A stretch of DNA of 64,000 bases from NCBI GenBank assembly GCA_003991915.1, contig RQTK01000086.1, forward strand, positions 298,028-362,027, given 5' to 3'. This document shows positions 52,467 to 64,000 of the stretch, piece after piece; within the stretch, counting starts at the first letter, position 1; the number at the start of each line of letters is the position of its first letter. This DNA comes from Elysia chlorotica. Lineage: Eukaryota > Mollusca > Gastropoda > Plakobranchidae. The position numbers and the translations under genes were made by a program. The notes under the pieces were generated by a model, which saw only the letters and a program-made list of their open reading frames with translations, was not told where the DNA came from and ran no database searches.

Positions 52467-55400
52467 CACATAATATGTTCGCTCTTAATTTCCTAGTAAT
52501 GTCGATTGTCTAAATTAACGAAGTTACGGTAAAAAAGGACGAGCTCTTGCAGGCGTGATGCTTTAATTATAAATTTAAAAAAACACCCGTCAATAATTTT
52601 TGTAACTACAGAATTGTACGTTACCTTGATTGGTACGAAGGCATCCGACAAGCCCTAATTATTTAAAGTTTAACAACAAAATTTCTTGGTTGTCCGTTGG
52701 GAGGAAGCGATTTGAATAAGGATGGGTTTATTTTTGCTTTCAGGTTATTTAACTAGTGTAGTCTTTGCCGTAAGATCTAAACAAACATTCTACGTGTAGT
52801 TGAATTTAAAGTCCACGAAAAGTATCACTGATTTGCTTTAGACCATCATGAGACGATGGTCATCATTCTGATTCCGTATCTTGCGCATTTATATGAAATA
52901 CAGTTGTGCTTTTACCGTTTTAACTGCAATGTGTCAACTTACACCAAAATATAATGAATCAATAGTTTTTTACGGACTTACTCATCAGGTTTTTTGTCTA
53001 AAGTCACTCATGCATGGTAAGAAGATGTTAGAATGCATGTAGTTAATCCAACCAAACATACATTTCTTTAGACTTGTGGGATTCTCTGGATATGAATTTT
53101 TTATTTATGGGGGAGCATGGTGGTACTGGAATTAAAGCCCTTGCGTCCGAGGCAGAATGTCTGAGTTTCAAACCCACTGAAGCTAATTTGTTCCCTATGG
53201 GTTGAATCATTGTAAGTTGAATGATTGTGATTGCCCCTGCCCCCCTGCCATAATTATGTCTGTTCATCAATACTCCTTTTCTGATTTGTACTCCAGGCCA
53301 AAACATATCGTGTAAGTTAGATTATTAAGATTTATCATCAGTCCGGGCAGAATCACGGGCATTGAATCAACCATGCAGGGGAAATAATGTCCTCCCTGTC
53401 TCTACCAGCTTTCTTTATCTTGTTTATTGTTATTTTGCTCGTCCCAATATCTGTTGTTAGTTTCGATGTTTAAGGTCGCCTTTTTTTTGTTGGTATTGTT
53501 GCTGTTGGTTGTTGTTTTTTGTGTGTATGCTTTTTTTTAATGGAGGATTATGTGTTATTGTATTTTCCATTTCTAACCCCAGCGGCCACCGTGATGAGCA
53601 ATCCTTTGTCACAAAATAGTAAAGCGACTCATATCTTAATTACACTGTGACTAATTTAGATAAATCCCTACCTAGGATAAAAAAAAATAACGTACCTAGC
53701 TAAAAAACAATACGACTATTGGTGACACCGCCGCATGATATTTCCATGTGTCGCGCACAATCTGGAACACTGAATTGAGAACAACGTTAGTTTGTGATCT
53801 GGGCCAGTTGCGAGACCTTTGTTCTCTGATTCTTATATAATGTAGAACGATTAAATCACTTTTTAATTTGTAGAAGACATCGTCACCGAGTTTATCAGGT
53901 GAATGAATAAAACCAAAGCATATCTACGGACAGATAATCCTCATTCTGTATATTTTGTGAACTTATTATCTCATCATGCCTCAAAGGTACCTTTTAAAAA
54001 TGAAATCCACTCGAACTCGATGGTGAAGCTTGTGTCATGGGTTTTAAATTGAATATTTAGAAAGTACAGTAGAGAGAACTCAAAAGATATACTTTTTGAC
54101 CCTGCCTCTCTCATCTACGGGGTTTTAAATTTCACCAATCACTGCGGGCTACCGTATAATTTAAACTATGTATGACTGTAAACTGAGCAGCGTACACACA
54201 GTGTGTATGAATCCTCTATGGTCCGCTGTATGGATTGTCGTTGAACTTGCCCAAAGTTCGGCAAGCTGTAATTAAGGTTTTGGAAATGGAGTTTATAGAA
54301 ACAAAAATCGAAACGCGCAAACAAAGCACACACAAAAAAGTAAATTACTTTTGAATGGGTTCATTTTGTTTAAGTATTGTAAACTTGAGGAACAGTTTGC
54401 GCGATCTTAGAGATATGTCTAAGACTCCTACAATTTTGAAATCATATACGTGCAAAATAGTATTAATGCAAGTGCAAAACATAATTTGGAGTTCTTTATG
54501 CTTATCATTATACTATTTAAGTGTTGCAATAGTCATCCCGTTGTATTTAATAGCTTTTAAAATTTCGATTTGCCGATTTTTATTGGTGCTCTTTACATTT
54601 CTTCTTTCTGTACCTTCTCATTTTATTTTCCGCTGAGTCACGAACTTGCTCAAGGTAAGGGTCAAGATCAGTATAAACAATAACTATGTCACTGCCGGAA
54701 ACATGTCCTGGTTTCTCAACTTTGTATCTATGTGTCAGCACTAACAATTGTCATACGTAAGTCTTGGGACTCGTCTGCAATATAGTCTAATATAGTAATA
54801 GCTACAAACAGGACGCAGCCGCGTACAAACGTTGTTTCCCCACGAAATGCATATATACAGTGATATTAACTTTGTTTTGTAATATAATTTGTCTCTTTAT
54901 CAAATACAATCTCCTCCTTTATCTACCACGTAAAAGTACTCATGGCAAAGTAAAATACTGGAGAAAAATAAAACCAAACGTTCGCAGCCCTATGAGAGCG
55001 AGATCTGGTTTTAAATAATAAATATGTATGTGTTCACGAATTCTCAGATATGGCTTTATCACCAAAGACGCCTCAGACATTGACCTAATAATCACTGGCC
55101 ACATATCTTTCAACAGCCCATCACCATGGCAACACCTTATGGTTATACTGCATATCCATCTACTCGATAATTTGTAAAATCGCTAAGACAATGGTCCATT
55201 GTAGACTTTGTATTGTTTGGACATGGTTGATACACAACCAACTTGTTCAATAGCCTTTAAGAGCAGAGACGGTCTCTTCTCATGCAGGGGGCATTTATTA
55301 TTATAATTATTGCCAAACACACACTGTAGTTCAAATTTAAATGACCTCTAGTTTCCAAGTGTAGATTATTGTCCGTGTTCGCGCTTTTTTGAGAGAACTC

Positions 55401-56489
55401 GAATTATGGAGCGCGAACAGCTTTGTTTAGACATGGCTTAATTGGTATATACTTTGTTTTTAATTGTGAAATACAAAAATATACATAATCAAGTTCCCTT
55501 GAGCAACCACTGAAACCATATATGACTAGGGTGATTATAGAGATAGTGTTAGTTAATAAATTTATCCTGAAATACAATTCGTCCGTCTTTTTTTATGGCT
55601 GTGATGACATATTGAATATTAATATACTGGAACAGTGCTTCATTTGAAAATTCCTATACATTTCTTTTCCACTTCAATAGTATTGCTTCTTAATTAATAG
55701 AAAAACAACAAAAAGAAAGACAAAACAAAATGATTGTTCTGGATGAGAACACTTAAACCACCAATCCAAGTCGTGAGATCATTGCCATTTATGAACTGGA
55801 CTTGTAAAACCCGCCGTAATTATAAACCATTTAGCACTCAAAATAATTATCTCCTCGGCGGTTTATAGATTATTGGTAAAATAACGCAACGTTTGTCAGT
55901 TATATCCAATTGTGTTTTATTCTTTTGTTGGTAGCCTAATGTCTTTATTTTGAATTCTTTTTTTTTTATTTTTCAAATGTCAGTGGAAACATTGTCTATT
56001 TAAAAGTAATGTTTACACATGAGCTTACCTTAAGGGGACCCGTTCTCTTTCTATGGGCGTTCCCACCCATCCAAGTACAGGCCAAGGACATAGAACGAAA
56101 AGCAACAAGCGTATTTGATAAACAAAGTCAAGATACTGAGAAAAAAAACAAAAACAAAAACACCAAAATGAAAGTAATGGAGTTTTTATGCCGTGCCAAA
56201 TCAGAGGAATGCAATAAAAACAATGTCTTCGACTGAAACACAGTTCCGTTTAAAAAGCGTATTCCCGAGTAGGCCGGTTCTTCTAAAACGTTCGACCGTC
56301 TTGGATCATTGGATACATTCATGTTTTCACCTTGCTACCGCGTGGTGCCTTATTGATCAATCAGCGTTAGTGGGTCAGGGGCGAAGAATAGTAGCGATTT
56401 GTGAAGCCTTGATGGGTGGAAGCAAGAGCATGTTTACACTGGCGACCTAGTTGTCCATTCCTCCTCAGTTATATCACTATCTCGCTCCA

Positions 56490-56491
<2 letters not shown>
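52467..56491. other. Gene-free sequence with one SINE-like head
   Basis: No exon is supported. A tRNA-like head at 53108-53175 is listed separately. Other low-complexity T-rich stretches occur at about 53480-53540. Confidence 0.55.
53108..53175 (+). mobile_element. tRNA-derived SINE head, second family
   Basis: GGGGGAGCATGGTGGTACTGG gives an A-box-like start shifted by an insertion. GTCTGAGTTTCAAACCC further on is a clear B-box-like element with T-arm pairing. The head differs from that of the 11461/16064 family, so it is probably a separate SINE. The 3' end is not resolved. Confidence 0.5.

Positions 56492-56550
<59 letters not shown>
56492..56550. repeat. (TC)n microsatellite
   Basis: About 30 pure CT units. 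Confidence 0.95.
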
Positions 56551-56553
<3 letters not shown>

Positions 56554-56922
56554 TATAATCATTGTAGTTTACGGTGAACCCGGCGCCCCCCCCCCCCCTT
56601 TTTTTTTTGATGTCTCATCCCAAATAAGTTTATGTTAGAAATGAAAAAATGAAAATAGATTATCGTTTGCTACACTAATCTTCATTCAAACCTTGTTTAT
56701 ATCGATCATATTGTTTCAAACTTAAAAAATAAATATTTGGATAAAATGCATTTTTGTTTGGGTTTGTTTGGTTTTTTTTGTGGGTTTTTTTAGTTTTTGT
56801 GTGTGTGTGTGTAATTCCTATCTTTTTTAATGTTATAATTTCGATGCAGAATGTTCTGTTATACATCTTATTTAGTAAAGGGTAAACTTCACCCCTTCGC
56901 CCCCCTCCTCCCCCCAAACTCT

Positions 56923-57189
<267 letters not shown>

Positions 57190-57983
57190 TTCCTCCCACT
57201 TGGACGTGAACTTCCACGTTTGTGCCAGTCATAGTGCCTGACGTCTATGTGATTGCCTCAATGATCACCTGTGCCAAACGCCTACGACTCGGTTCGTCAA
57301 TCAACCATACCCACTGCACCCCGCACTGTGCTGGTACCATTGCTCTGCCGAAAACCGTGTTTACCTTAGCAACGAGACCGGTTTACCGTAGAGGCAAATG
57401 CAAAGAAAGAGTAGAGAGCCCTACGCTGCCGGTCTGTTGGGTATTTTCCACTTACTCCCCCGTCTCATATTACAGTCCTCTTTGATAAGCGAAAACCTTA
57501 TGCTAATCTCCTTGACATGGTTTCCATACAGTAGCGTGTTCTGCTCTCTTGATTGTCGTATTTTCTCCCTTCGCATTCCATCAAGATGTGTTGCCGTGGG
57601 GGAGGGGGAGAAAAGAAACATTGACAATACACGTAGTTTTAAAGCTTTTTATGTAATATGCTTCACCAATCGATTTAATTTAATGGGTTTCTGTGTATCT
57701 TCTTTTTTGGGCCTCTGAGTTATTGTCGTCAAGGTTCCGCAGTCAGATCCTTCTCGGTGTGCCTCTTACTGGCTCCCATTTCTTTTGTTTTTTAAAGCCA
57801 TAGATTCCAATGGTGTTTCCTTATCTTATTATATGAACAATGACCACTGTATGTGCCGATTTTTACTTGGCTAATTATAGTCTTATGTAATAATTTTGAT
57901 TATTTTTAACTTGTATTAGTTTCCGCTTAAATGTCGACCGAATTGGTTCTCTGGTGAAAAGTGGGAACAAAATGGCACCTACG
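57190..57983. other. Gene-free sequence, moderately GC-rich at left
   Basis: The block 57190-57480 has a more balanced base composition than its surroundings. It shows open frames on the plus strand but no conserved domain or convincing splice sites. Nothing else is recognised. Confidence 0.5.
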
Positions 57984-58090
57984 TCTTCTTCTTCTTCTTC
58001 TTCTTCTTCTTCTTCTTCTTCTTCTTCTTCTTCTTCTTCTTCTTCTTCTTCTTCTTTTTCTTCTTCTTCTTCTTCTTCTCTTGTCTTCTT
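57984..58090. repeat. (TTC)n microsatellite
   Basis: About 33 units with one interruption, abutting the 5' side of SINE copy D. Confidence 0.95.
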
Positions 58091-58091
58091 C

Positions 58092-58254
58092 TCGGTGTCA
58101 GTATAAATTGACTGGCTGAGACAGGTGTCATGGTATCCCCGCCCTGTCTCGTGTGTGGCAGCAAATAAATATGTCAGACGTCCGTCTTGGGGCCCGTCCA
58201 CAATTTAGCCTATATAGTGCTGCTGTTGGGCGTTAAACCAACCTAACCCAACCC
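58092..58254 (+). mobile_element. tRNA-derived SINE, copy D (5'-truncated)
   Basis: Plus-strand copy containing GAGACAGGTGTCATGGTATC, CCCGCCCTGTCTCGTGTGTG and the tail GTGCTGCTGTTGGGCGTTAA, ending in a CCTAACCCAACCCC repeat. The tRNA-like head is missing and its place is taken by (TTC)n. Confidence 0.85.
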
Positions 58255-58380
58255 CTCTCTTCTTCTCCTCCCATTCTGTATGACTCGTGTCAAGATAATC
58301 AATAATGTGAGAAATCCCGGAACCCTTCTCCACCTGTATGTGGCAGCACGTAGAACGGTCTCAGGACGAATCACTATTGC

Positions 58381-58456
<76 letters not shown>

Positions 58457-58472
58457 GTTGTTGTTGTTGTTG
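58381..58472. repeat. (ATT)n(GTT)n microsatellite
   Basis: About 25 ATT units, then about 5 GTT units, followed by imperfect CAT/ATC triplets to about 58515. Confidence 0.95.
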
Positions 58473-59639
58473 TCACCATCCCCACCATTATTGCCATTAT
58501 CATCATCATCATCATCCATTGTCATTAATACAATAATTATTATTTCCTCAGACCACATCTCGTTAAGCAGGCCAGGTGCCTAAAACACAACGCCCAGACC
58601 GTGGGGAGTGACGGGTGTACAGATTCAGTCACTTTGTTCACAAGATAGCTAAACCAGATCTGGATCTAGTCGCCGAACCCACCAGGATACTGTCCAGCCA
58701 TCCTGGTGATGCGGACACCCGGAGAAGGAGCAATCTCCGCCGCCAAGACCCTCTGGTGAGACAGACACCTTGCATGCGGCACGCACTCAACTCTGCACGT
58801 AAAAGCACATTCTGGTCTCGGTTTTCGCCTTCATCCTTAAGAATTTTTAGAGTAGTTTTCTCATCCTTCCTAATTTTCACGTTCTACAATCCCCAACAGC
58901 ATGGACCATTACAGAACTATTCAATACGGGACGTTCGGTATACGACCGATATATTTATAAAATTGTAGACCTTCTCAAGGCTATCTTTTTTGTTGGCTGA
59001 AGTATTCACGTTATCACTTAGGTATTATCAGTCGATAGTGTTATAGGTTCGTTACTATCACTGTGTTGGTGGCCCTCCTTACCAAAATATTCAAATAGTA
59101 CAGAAAAAACTATTAGGTTGAATTGGATTCCATGTACTTTTATATCATTTCACCATCGCACCACGAGATAGTTCTTAACTATAGATACTGTGTGAAGAGG
59201 CAAGCGTTGGTTAGAAGTCGGACTTGTATTTAGAGAATTTGTTCAAATGAAGTAAAATAAGTTCCTAATTGTTCCATTTGCGCCTTGTGTTATTCAGTTA
59301 ATCTACATTCATGAGAAAATTGAGGAGTCGGTGTTTTTCACAATATAATAATACAATTGACTTTGTAAGTAGTATCGTTGACAACGTGTGAACTGTTATT
59401 AAGACTGTTCAAAGTTGATTCTGACTCCTCGCTGGCAGCTGTGTTTCTGCGTTGGCTGTTTAGTAGTTACCTCAAATCGAACAGATGCACAGGAGGTTTT
59501 TCAACCCTTTGGAAGAGATCCCTAATTTTCAAGCGATCCAAACACCTACGGCCCGTCACTCAACATAAGAGCATTGATCGTTTTAGATCTATCTCACAAA
59601 TCGGTGAATAGCGCTGTTTCGCGTTTCCTCTACATCTAC

Positions 59640-60067
59640 GCCAGGGCCTGCAGGTAGCGCCATCACGGACTGGACTGGCCCAAACTGTATTTGCTGCAGG
59701 TATTTTTTGTTTAATTTTCAAAGACACGACATTTTTAATCAGATCGACCATTGGAGCGTTTGTGGAGAATTATTGATCATCATCCTTCATCGCATACCAG
59801 CCCTGTGTTGTGCGCGTGTGTTCGTGCTTCCCTCCGTTTATCCCCTCCATCATCACCTCAACCCTGCTGCTACTTCCACCCACACCACCCGTCCACTCAC
59901 TCGGCCAAAGCTCCCCACTCCTCCCCGCTTGAACTCACTGGCTGACCAGACAAGAGAGTCGCCCCAGGCCAGTCGTTTGGAAGGACCTTGACCTCTGACT
60001 AGAGGACTGTCACGGTCGATACGTCCAGAACACGTTCGGACCCCCTTTTTTTTCTCTCGAGTGGAAG
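59640..60067 (+). promoter_or_regulatory. Possible promoter and untranslated first exon
   Basis: This interval is clearly richer in G+C than the flanking sequence. It contains several CG-bearing words (GGTCGATACGTCCAG, CACGTTCGG) and ends in GTGGAAG|GTGAGTG, a good donor context at 60067/60068. Frames in it are open but have no recognised domain. It could be the 5' end of a gene whose coding exons lie to the right of the window. This is inference from composition and one splice-like site only. Confidence 0.2.
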
Positions 60068-60652
60068 GTGAGTGATTTTGCTGCAACATGATTCCATCCT
60101 TTCCTTCCTGAGTCAAATGTCCCTACAATACGTTTTGTGTCATATTCACCACCCCCACCCCACACCTCCCTTTTTACAGCTTAAAAATCCACAATATTGT
60201 AACTACACGTGTTCAAGTGTAAACTTACCAATAGCCATCTTTCAGAGTGAAAGAGAGAGAGAAAGAAAGCTTATTGAGTGCGTGTGTGTTTGTGCTTTCA
60301 ATGGCTTTACAATAAAATATTTAAGTGTCAGAATGAACTCTAGTATTGATTTTCCCACCCTTACATAGACCTCCCGATTCTTTCAGCTTTAGCCCACCTT
60401 GATTTTTTTTATTTTTTAAAAGAATTTTACATGATTTGTTTCCTTTAACCCCATGCAAATGATTGTTTGACGCCTGCTAACTAGTGACAATTGGCATTGT
60501 GACAGTCTGAAGAGAAACAAGCTCTACGCATGTGCTCAGGTTTATGTTGAACTGTAGAGATTTCTTTGTGCTTGGTTTCATCTTTAATTGTTTCACATCG
60601 AACAATAAATCGTCTTCTTTAAACACACACATTCTCTCTTTCCCCGTCCCCC

Positions 60653-60769
<117 letters not shown>

Positions 60770-60806
60770 TCTTTCTCACCCATTTCTATTCAGCCTTTTA
60801 ATCACT

Positions 60807-60990
60807 TTCTTCTTCTTTTTCTTTTTCTTCTTCTTCTTCTTCTTCTTCTTCTTCTTCTTCTTCTTCTTCTTCTTCTTCTTCTTCTTCTTCTTCTTCTTTT
60901 AATCACTTTCTTCTTCTTCCTTTTTTCTTCTTCTTCTTCTTCTTCTTCTTCTTCTTCTTCTTCTTCTTCTTCTTCTTCTTCTTCTTCTTC
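60807..60990. repeat. Duplicated (TTC)n microsatellite
   Basis: Two long (TTC)n blocks, each preceded by the same word CTTTTAATCACTTTCTTCTT (about 60794 and 60896). The microsatellite with its left flank has therefore been duplicated in tandem. Confidence 0.93.
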
Positions 60991-61872
60991 CCTTTTCACC
61001 AAGCGCTAATAAACATATGTCAGGTTGCAATACATAAACGTTTTTTTCGACAATGTTATTACTGTTCGCTTGATCAGATTATAATAGCTATGAAAAACAT
61101 TAATGTTGAACGTGAGTCCCAAAATTGTCATAATTTAACTAAATTGGGTGCCAAATTCAGTCCTCTATTCATTTTACACTTTATAATTGATTTCAATATT
61201 GTTTTAAATCAAATTCTCACCAAACACTGTTTTTGGGGTGTTTTTTGTAGCCTTTTAAACGGACCACACTTGTTACTTTTTTCACTTAACTTTTTATGTC
61301 GATATGATTTTGATGTGGTTTTTTTTTGTTGTTGTTTTTTACATCCTGAGTCTACCGAACAGGTTTTTTTTTAATGATTACTACAAATACATAGCACATG
61401 TTTTAAGGAAAGAGGTACGTTTTATGGTATGTTTCAATTCTACCAATGACACATCGTTCAACTAGTTTCAATTACTTTTATGAATAATAAAGCAGAGTAT
61501 TTGAATTCATGACAAGGGAAAGGGGAGTGTATTTTCTATGTGATGTGCATCATTTAGATCTTAACCCTCAAGTTTAGAGCAAAATTACCTAAAATAGTTG
61601 TGGAACTGATGTACCGTGCAAGTTTGTGCGCTTGCTCTCCTGCGAAGTCTTTTTTTTTTCATTCAAGAACTATGCAAAAGGTGAGTTTATTCAAAACAAA
61701 TTTGAAATAATCGCGCTCTTAAACCTATATTTTATGGGCCAGGAAGCTATAAGATCAATTAAACGGCATCGTTATCTTGAGATCGTAGAGACTCATGGGT
61801 AATGTTATTGACACGGAACCGTTACACGAGAAATTATTGTTGTTGTTGTTTTTTGTTACTTGGTCCCTTATT
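60991..61872. other. Gene-free sequence
   Basis: AT-rich, with T-runs. No exon or repeat boundary was found. Confidence 0.55.
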
Positions 61873-62040
61873 ATTTCGTCGTGGCTTCATTTGCTTTTAA
61901 CTTTAAACAATCTACATCGACCAGACAGTCTTGGGCACATCTATATCTCTGTTATAGATTTCGTCGTGGCTTCATTTGCTTTTAACTTTAAACAATCTAC
62001 ATCGACCAGACAGTCTTGGGCACATCTATATCTCTGTTAT
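61873..62040 (+). repeat. Perfect tandem duplication, 2 x 85 bp
   Basis: The unit starting ATTTCGTCGTGGCTTCATTT is at 61873 and again at 61958. The copies are identical up to the end of the second copy, which lacks the last two bases. The absence of any difference points to a very recent event or to an assembly duplication. Confidence 0.95.
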
Positions 62041-63132
62041 TAATGAATGCGACACCGTTTATTACCGCGCTATAATGGCCTGTCCGTAACTATAGCCTTG
62101 ACTTGCTCCTCTAGACGTGTCCAGACTCTTCTGCCTGTAATGAACCTTAAACGTGGTCAATACAAAGGTGAGAATCCCTTATAACTTCAAAGTCCCCACA
62201 ATAAGCGGGAGGAATTCTCAAAATATTTCAAACTTTATAGCACTGTTGTTGAGTTTGATTTTAGCTTATATATTTTTGATAATCCAGGACCACCCCTTTA
62301 TCGATTGTGAGGAAATTAGCCAACTTTGAGTTAAAAAAGAATGTATATAGAACTGGACATGCTGCGTTTAAAATAAGTAATCTCGCACTATGCGCCTCTA
62401 AATGCACACAATCATCAATTATCGATTACGCTGATTGATTCAGACCCGACATTACAGTTATGCCTGGATGCACTTTTGGGATATTGATCAACTCTGCAGA
62501 GAAACCCTTGGATAGCTTTGCTATTTACTGTAGCATCATTCAGACAAGTAAAAAATCCAACTGGGGTCCTCGTATAACCCGTTTTTGTCACAATGATTTA
62601 AAAAAAAACTGAACATTTTATTTCTAACTACTTTCTGATCTTCAAGTCTCGCAATAGAACCTTTGCCTTAGACAGTAGTTCCATCCAAAATGTAAGAAAT
62701 TTCTGATCGATGTGTGAATTAAGGAGACAATTAGTCTACATTTAGGGGTTTGGTTTTTTATTTTCACCTCAATAATTATAGAATTATATGATCGCACCTC
62801 AAGCTTGGTCTCTAATGTTTTTTGTTGTTTTTGTTTTTATGTTGTTCTTTTAGTTGTTGTTTTTTGTTTTCTTTTTTGGTGACCGCCGGAGTTTGGCGTT
62901 TCGTTTCGACAGGTTAGTATTTTGATTAATTCATTTGTTTTATAACTAATTTCAACCAGCCGCATTGATAAGCAACATACCTTCAAAATATTTTTGTGTT
63001 CGAAAATTCTTTGAAAAGAAATCTGTCGGTTTGCCGCACAAAAAATAGGCTGTCTTGACTATGTGACACAGGGTGCGTTTGTTATTGAGCTGGGGAAGAA
63101 GAAAAAAAACAGCCATTTCTTCCTATGCCTGG

Positions 63133-63179
<47 letters not shown>

Positions 63180-64000
63180 TCTTCTTCTGATCTAGATGCA
63201 ATTTCAAGTTAGTTTTATCTACTTATAAAGCTTGAGTATGATGTATTCTCTTTATAAAATCATAAAATTCTAGTGTTGTAATACCAAAGCTAGAGATAGT
63301 CAATTAACACACGCACATCCTCCTACCCAGCAACAGCAAATTAAAACAGAAATAAACTTAACATTTCTTTAAAAAATTTCAACAATACAAAACACAAAGA
63401 CACACATACACATTCATCACAGACAACCAACTCATTTGCTTTGACCTACCACTCTTCTTGTGAAAGTATTATAGCCCATACTCAAGGGATAAGCTGGGTT
63501 GTTTTGTTGTTGTTGTTTTTTTGTTTTGTTTTGTTGTTGTTGTTTTTTTTTTTTTTTTTTTTTTTGGGGGGGGGGTTGTTTGTTTGTTTTTTCTCTCCAA
63601 TAGATTGTAAATCCAAACTTTAAATTAAACTTTTAATAAAAGCAACATTATTTTGATGTAGGCCTACACATTATCACGCCCCTTAACATCGGGTCCTTAT
63701 TGAGATCATCATGTGTATTAAAATATTTATATATCAGTTTACCGTTAATGAATGTGAAATGTAGGTCCATTTTTATTCAAATCGTAATTATATCTGTTGA
63801 CGTAAACAGGTGGAAAGGGCGCCGCGCAAATATATCCAAAATATCGGATTACCTGCACGCAACAGGTGCTTGTGTTCAATTGATTAAAGTGAAATAGGGC
63901 CGATATATTTGGCGAGAGATAGAGAGAGGGAGGCAGACAGTGTAAAAAAGAATGGGATACAGACGGATAATAAATGGGATGGGTGAGATAAGTATGAGTA
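62041..64000. other. Gene-free right end
   Basis: No supported exon. It contains a T/TTG-rich stretch at about 62815-62880, a (TC)n run at 63136-63177 and a poly-T/poly-G run at about 63543-63575. The end of the window is purine-rich. Confidence 0.55.

Noticed and set aside
58615-58968. 117-codon plus-strand frame
   Set aside because: Balanced base composition at the left but no domain, and the right half is AT-rich and hydrophobic by chance. It could at most be untranslated sequence.

Overview
The window is animal nuclear DNA, most likely from a mollusc and perhaps a heterobranch gastropod. The genes have many short exons with GT-AG introns. The DNA is AT-rich and loaded with (TC)n, (TTC)n, (ATT)n and (TCTA)n arrays. 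It also carries a tRNA-derived SINE whose tail reads GTGCTG..GTTGGGCGTTAAACC, a CR1/L2-type LINE tail, and frequent TCTAGATCTAGA words that I associate with snail genomes. The taxon call is an inference, because no marker gene is present. A run of 129 N inside a (TC)n array marks an assembly gap.

Three host genes were reconstructed exon by exon, with splice sites and reading phase agreeing throughout. (1) The 3' part of a Neto-type receptor auxiliary gene lies at 2470-8479 (+): CUB1 (C-terminal part), CUB2, LDLa, one membrane span and a long cytoplasmic tail with an eight-histidine run. Its 5' exons lie to the left of the window. (2) A complete NDUFV2 gene, the 24 kDa [2Fe-2S] subunit of mitochondrial complex I, lies at 19440-29088 (+) with nine coding exons and 248 residues, including a 13-residue first exon that starts the transit peptide. 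(3) A complete NUDCD1 gene (NudC/CS-domain protein) lies at 33113-44960 (-) with eleven coding exons and 592 residues. NDUFV2 and NUDCD1 are convergent. The three genes have no evident shared pathway.

Between and inside the genes are transposon remains. They include a 370-bp fold-back MITE with a perfect 10-bp target duplication (intron 1 of NDUFV2), a 1.03-kb TTAA-flanked piggyBac-like remnant with an acidic open frame (intron 8 of NDUFV2), a 5'-truncated LINE beside a ~50-bp-arm hairpin (29741-30424), and several SINE copies. At least three dispersed repeat families could be recognised only by comparing parts of the window with each other. An 8-copy, 53-bp minisatellite at 10490-10907 is open in all three forward frames.

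From about 45.1 kb to the right end (19 kb) I find no convincing exon. This stretch is dominated by microsatellites, SINE pieces, an 85-bp perfect tandem duplication and one GC-rich block (59640-60067) that could be a promoter plus untranslated first exon. I found no viral or retroviral element, CRISPR array, true tRNA or rRNA gene, and no clearly new multi-gene system. The least explained items are the home-grown repeat families and the minisatellite.
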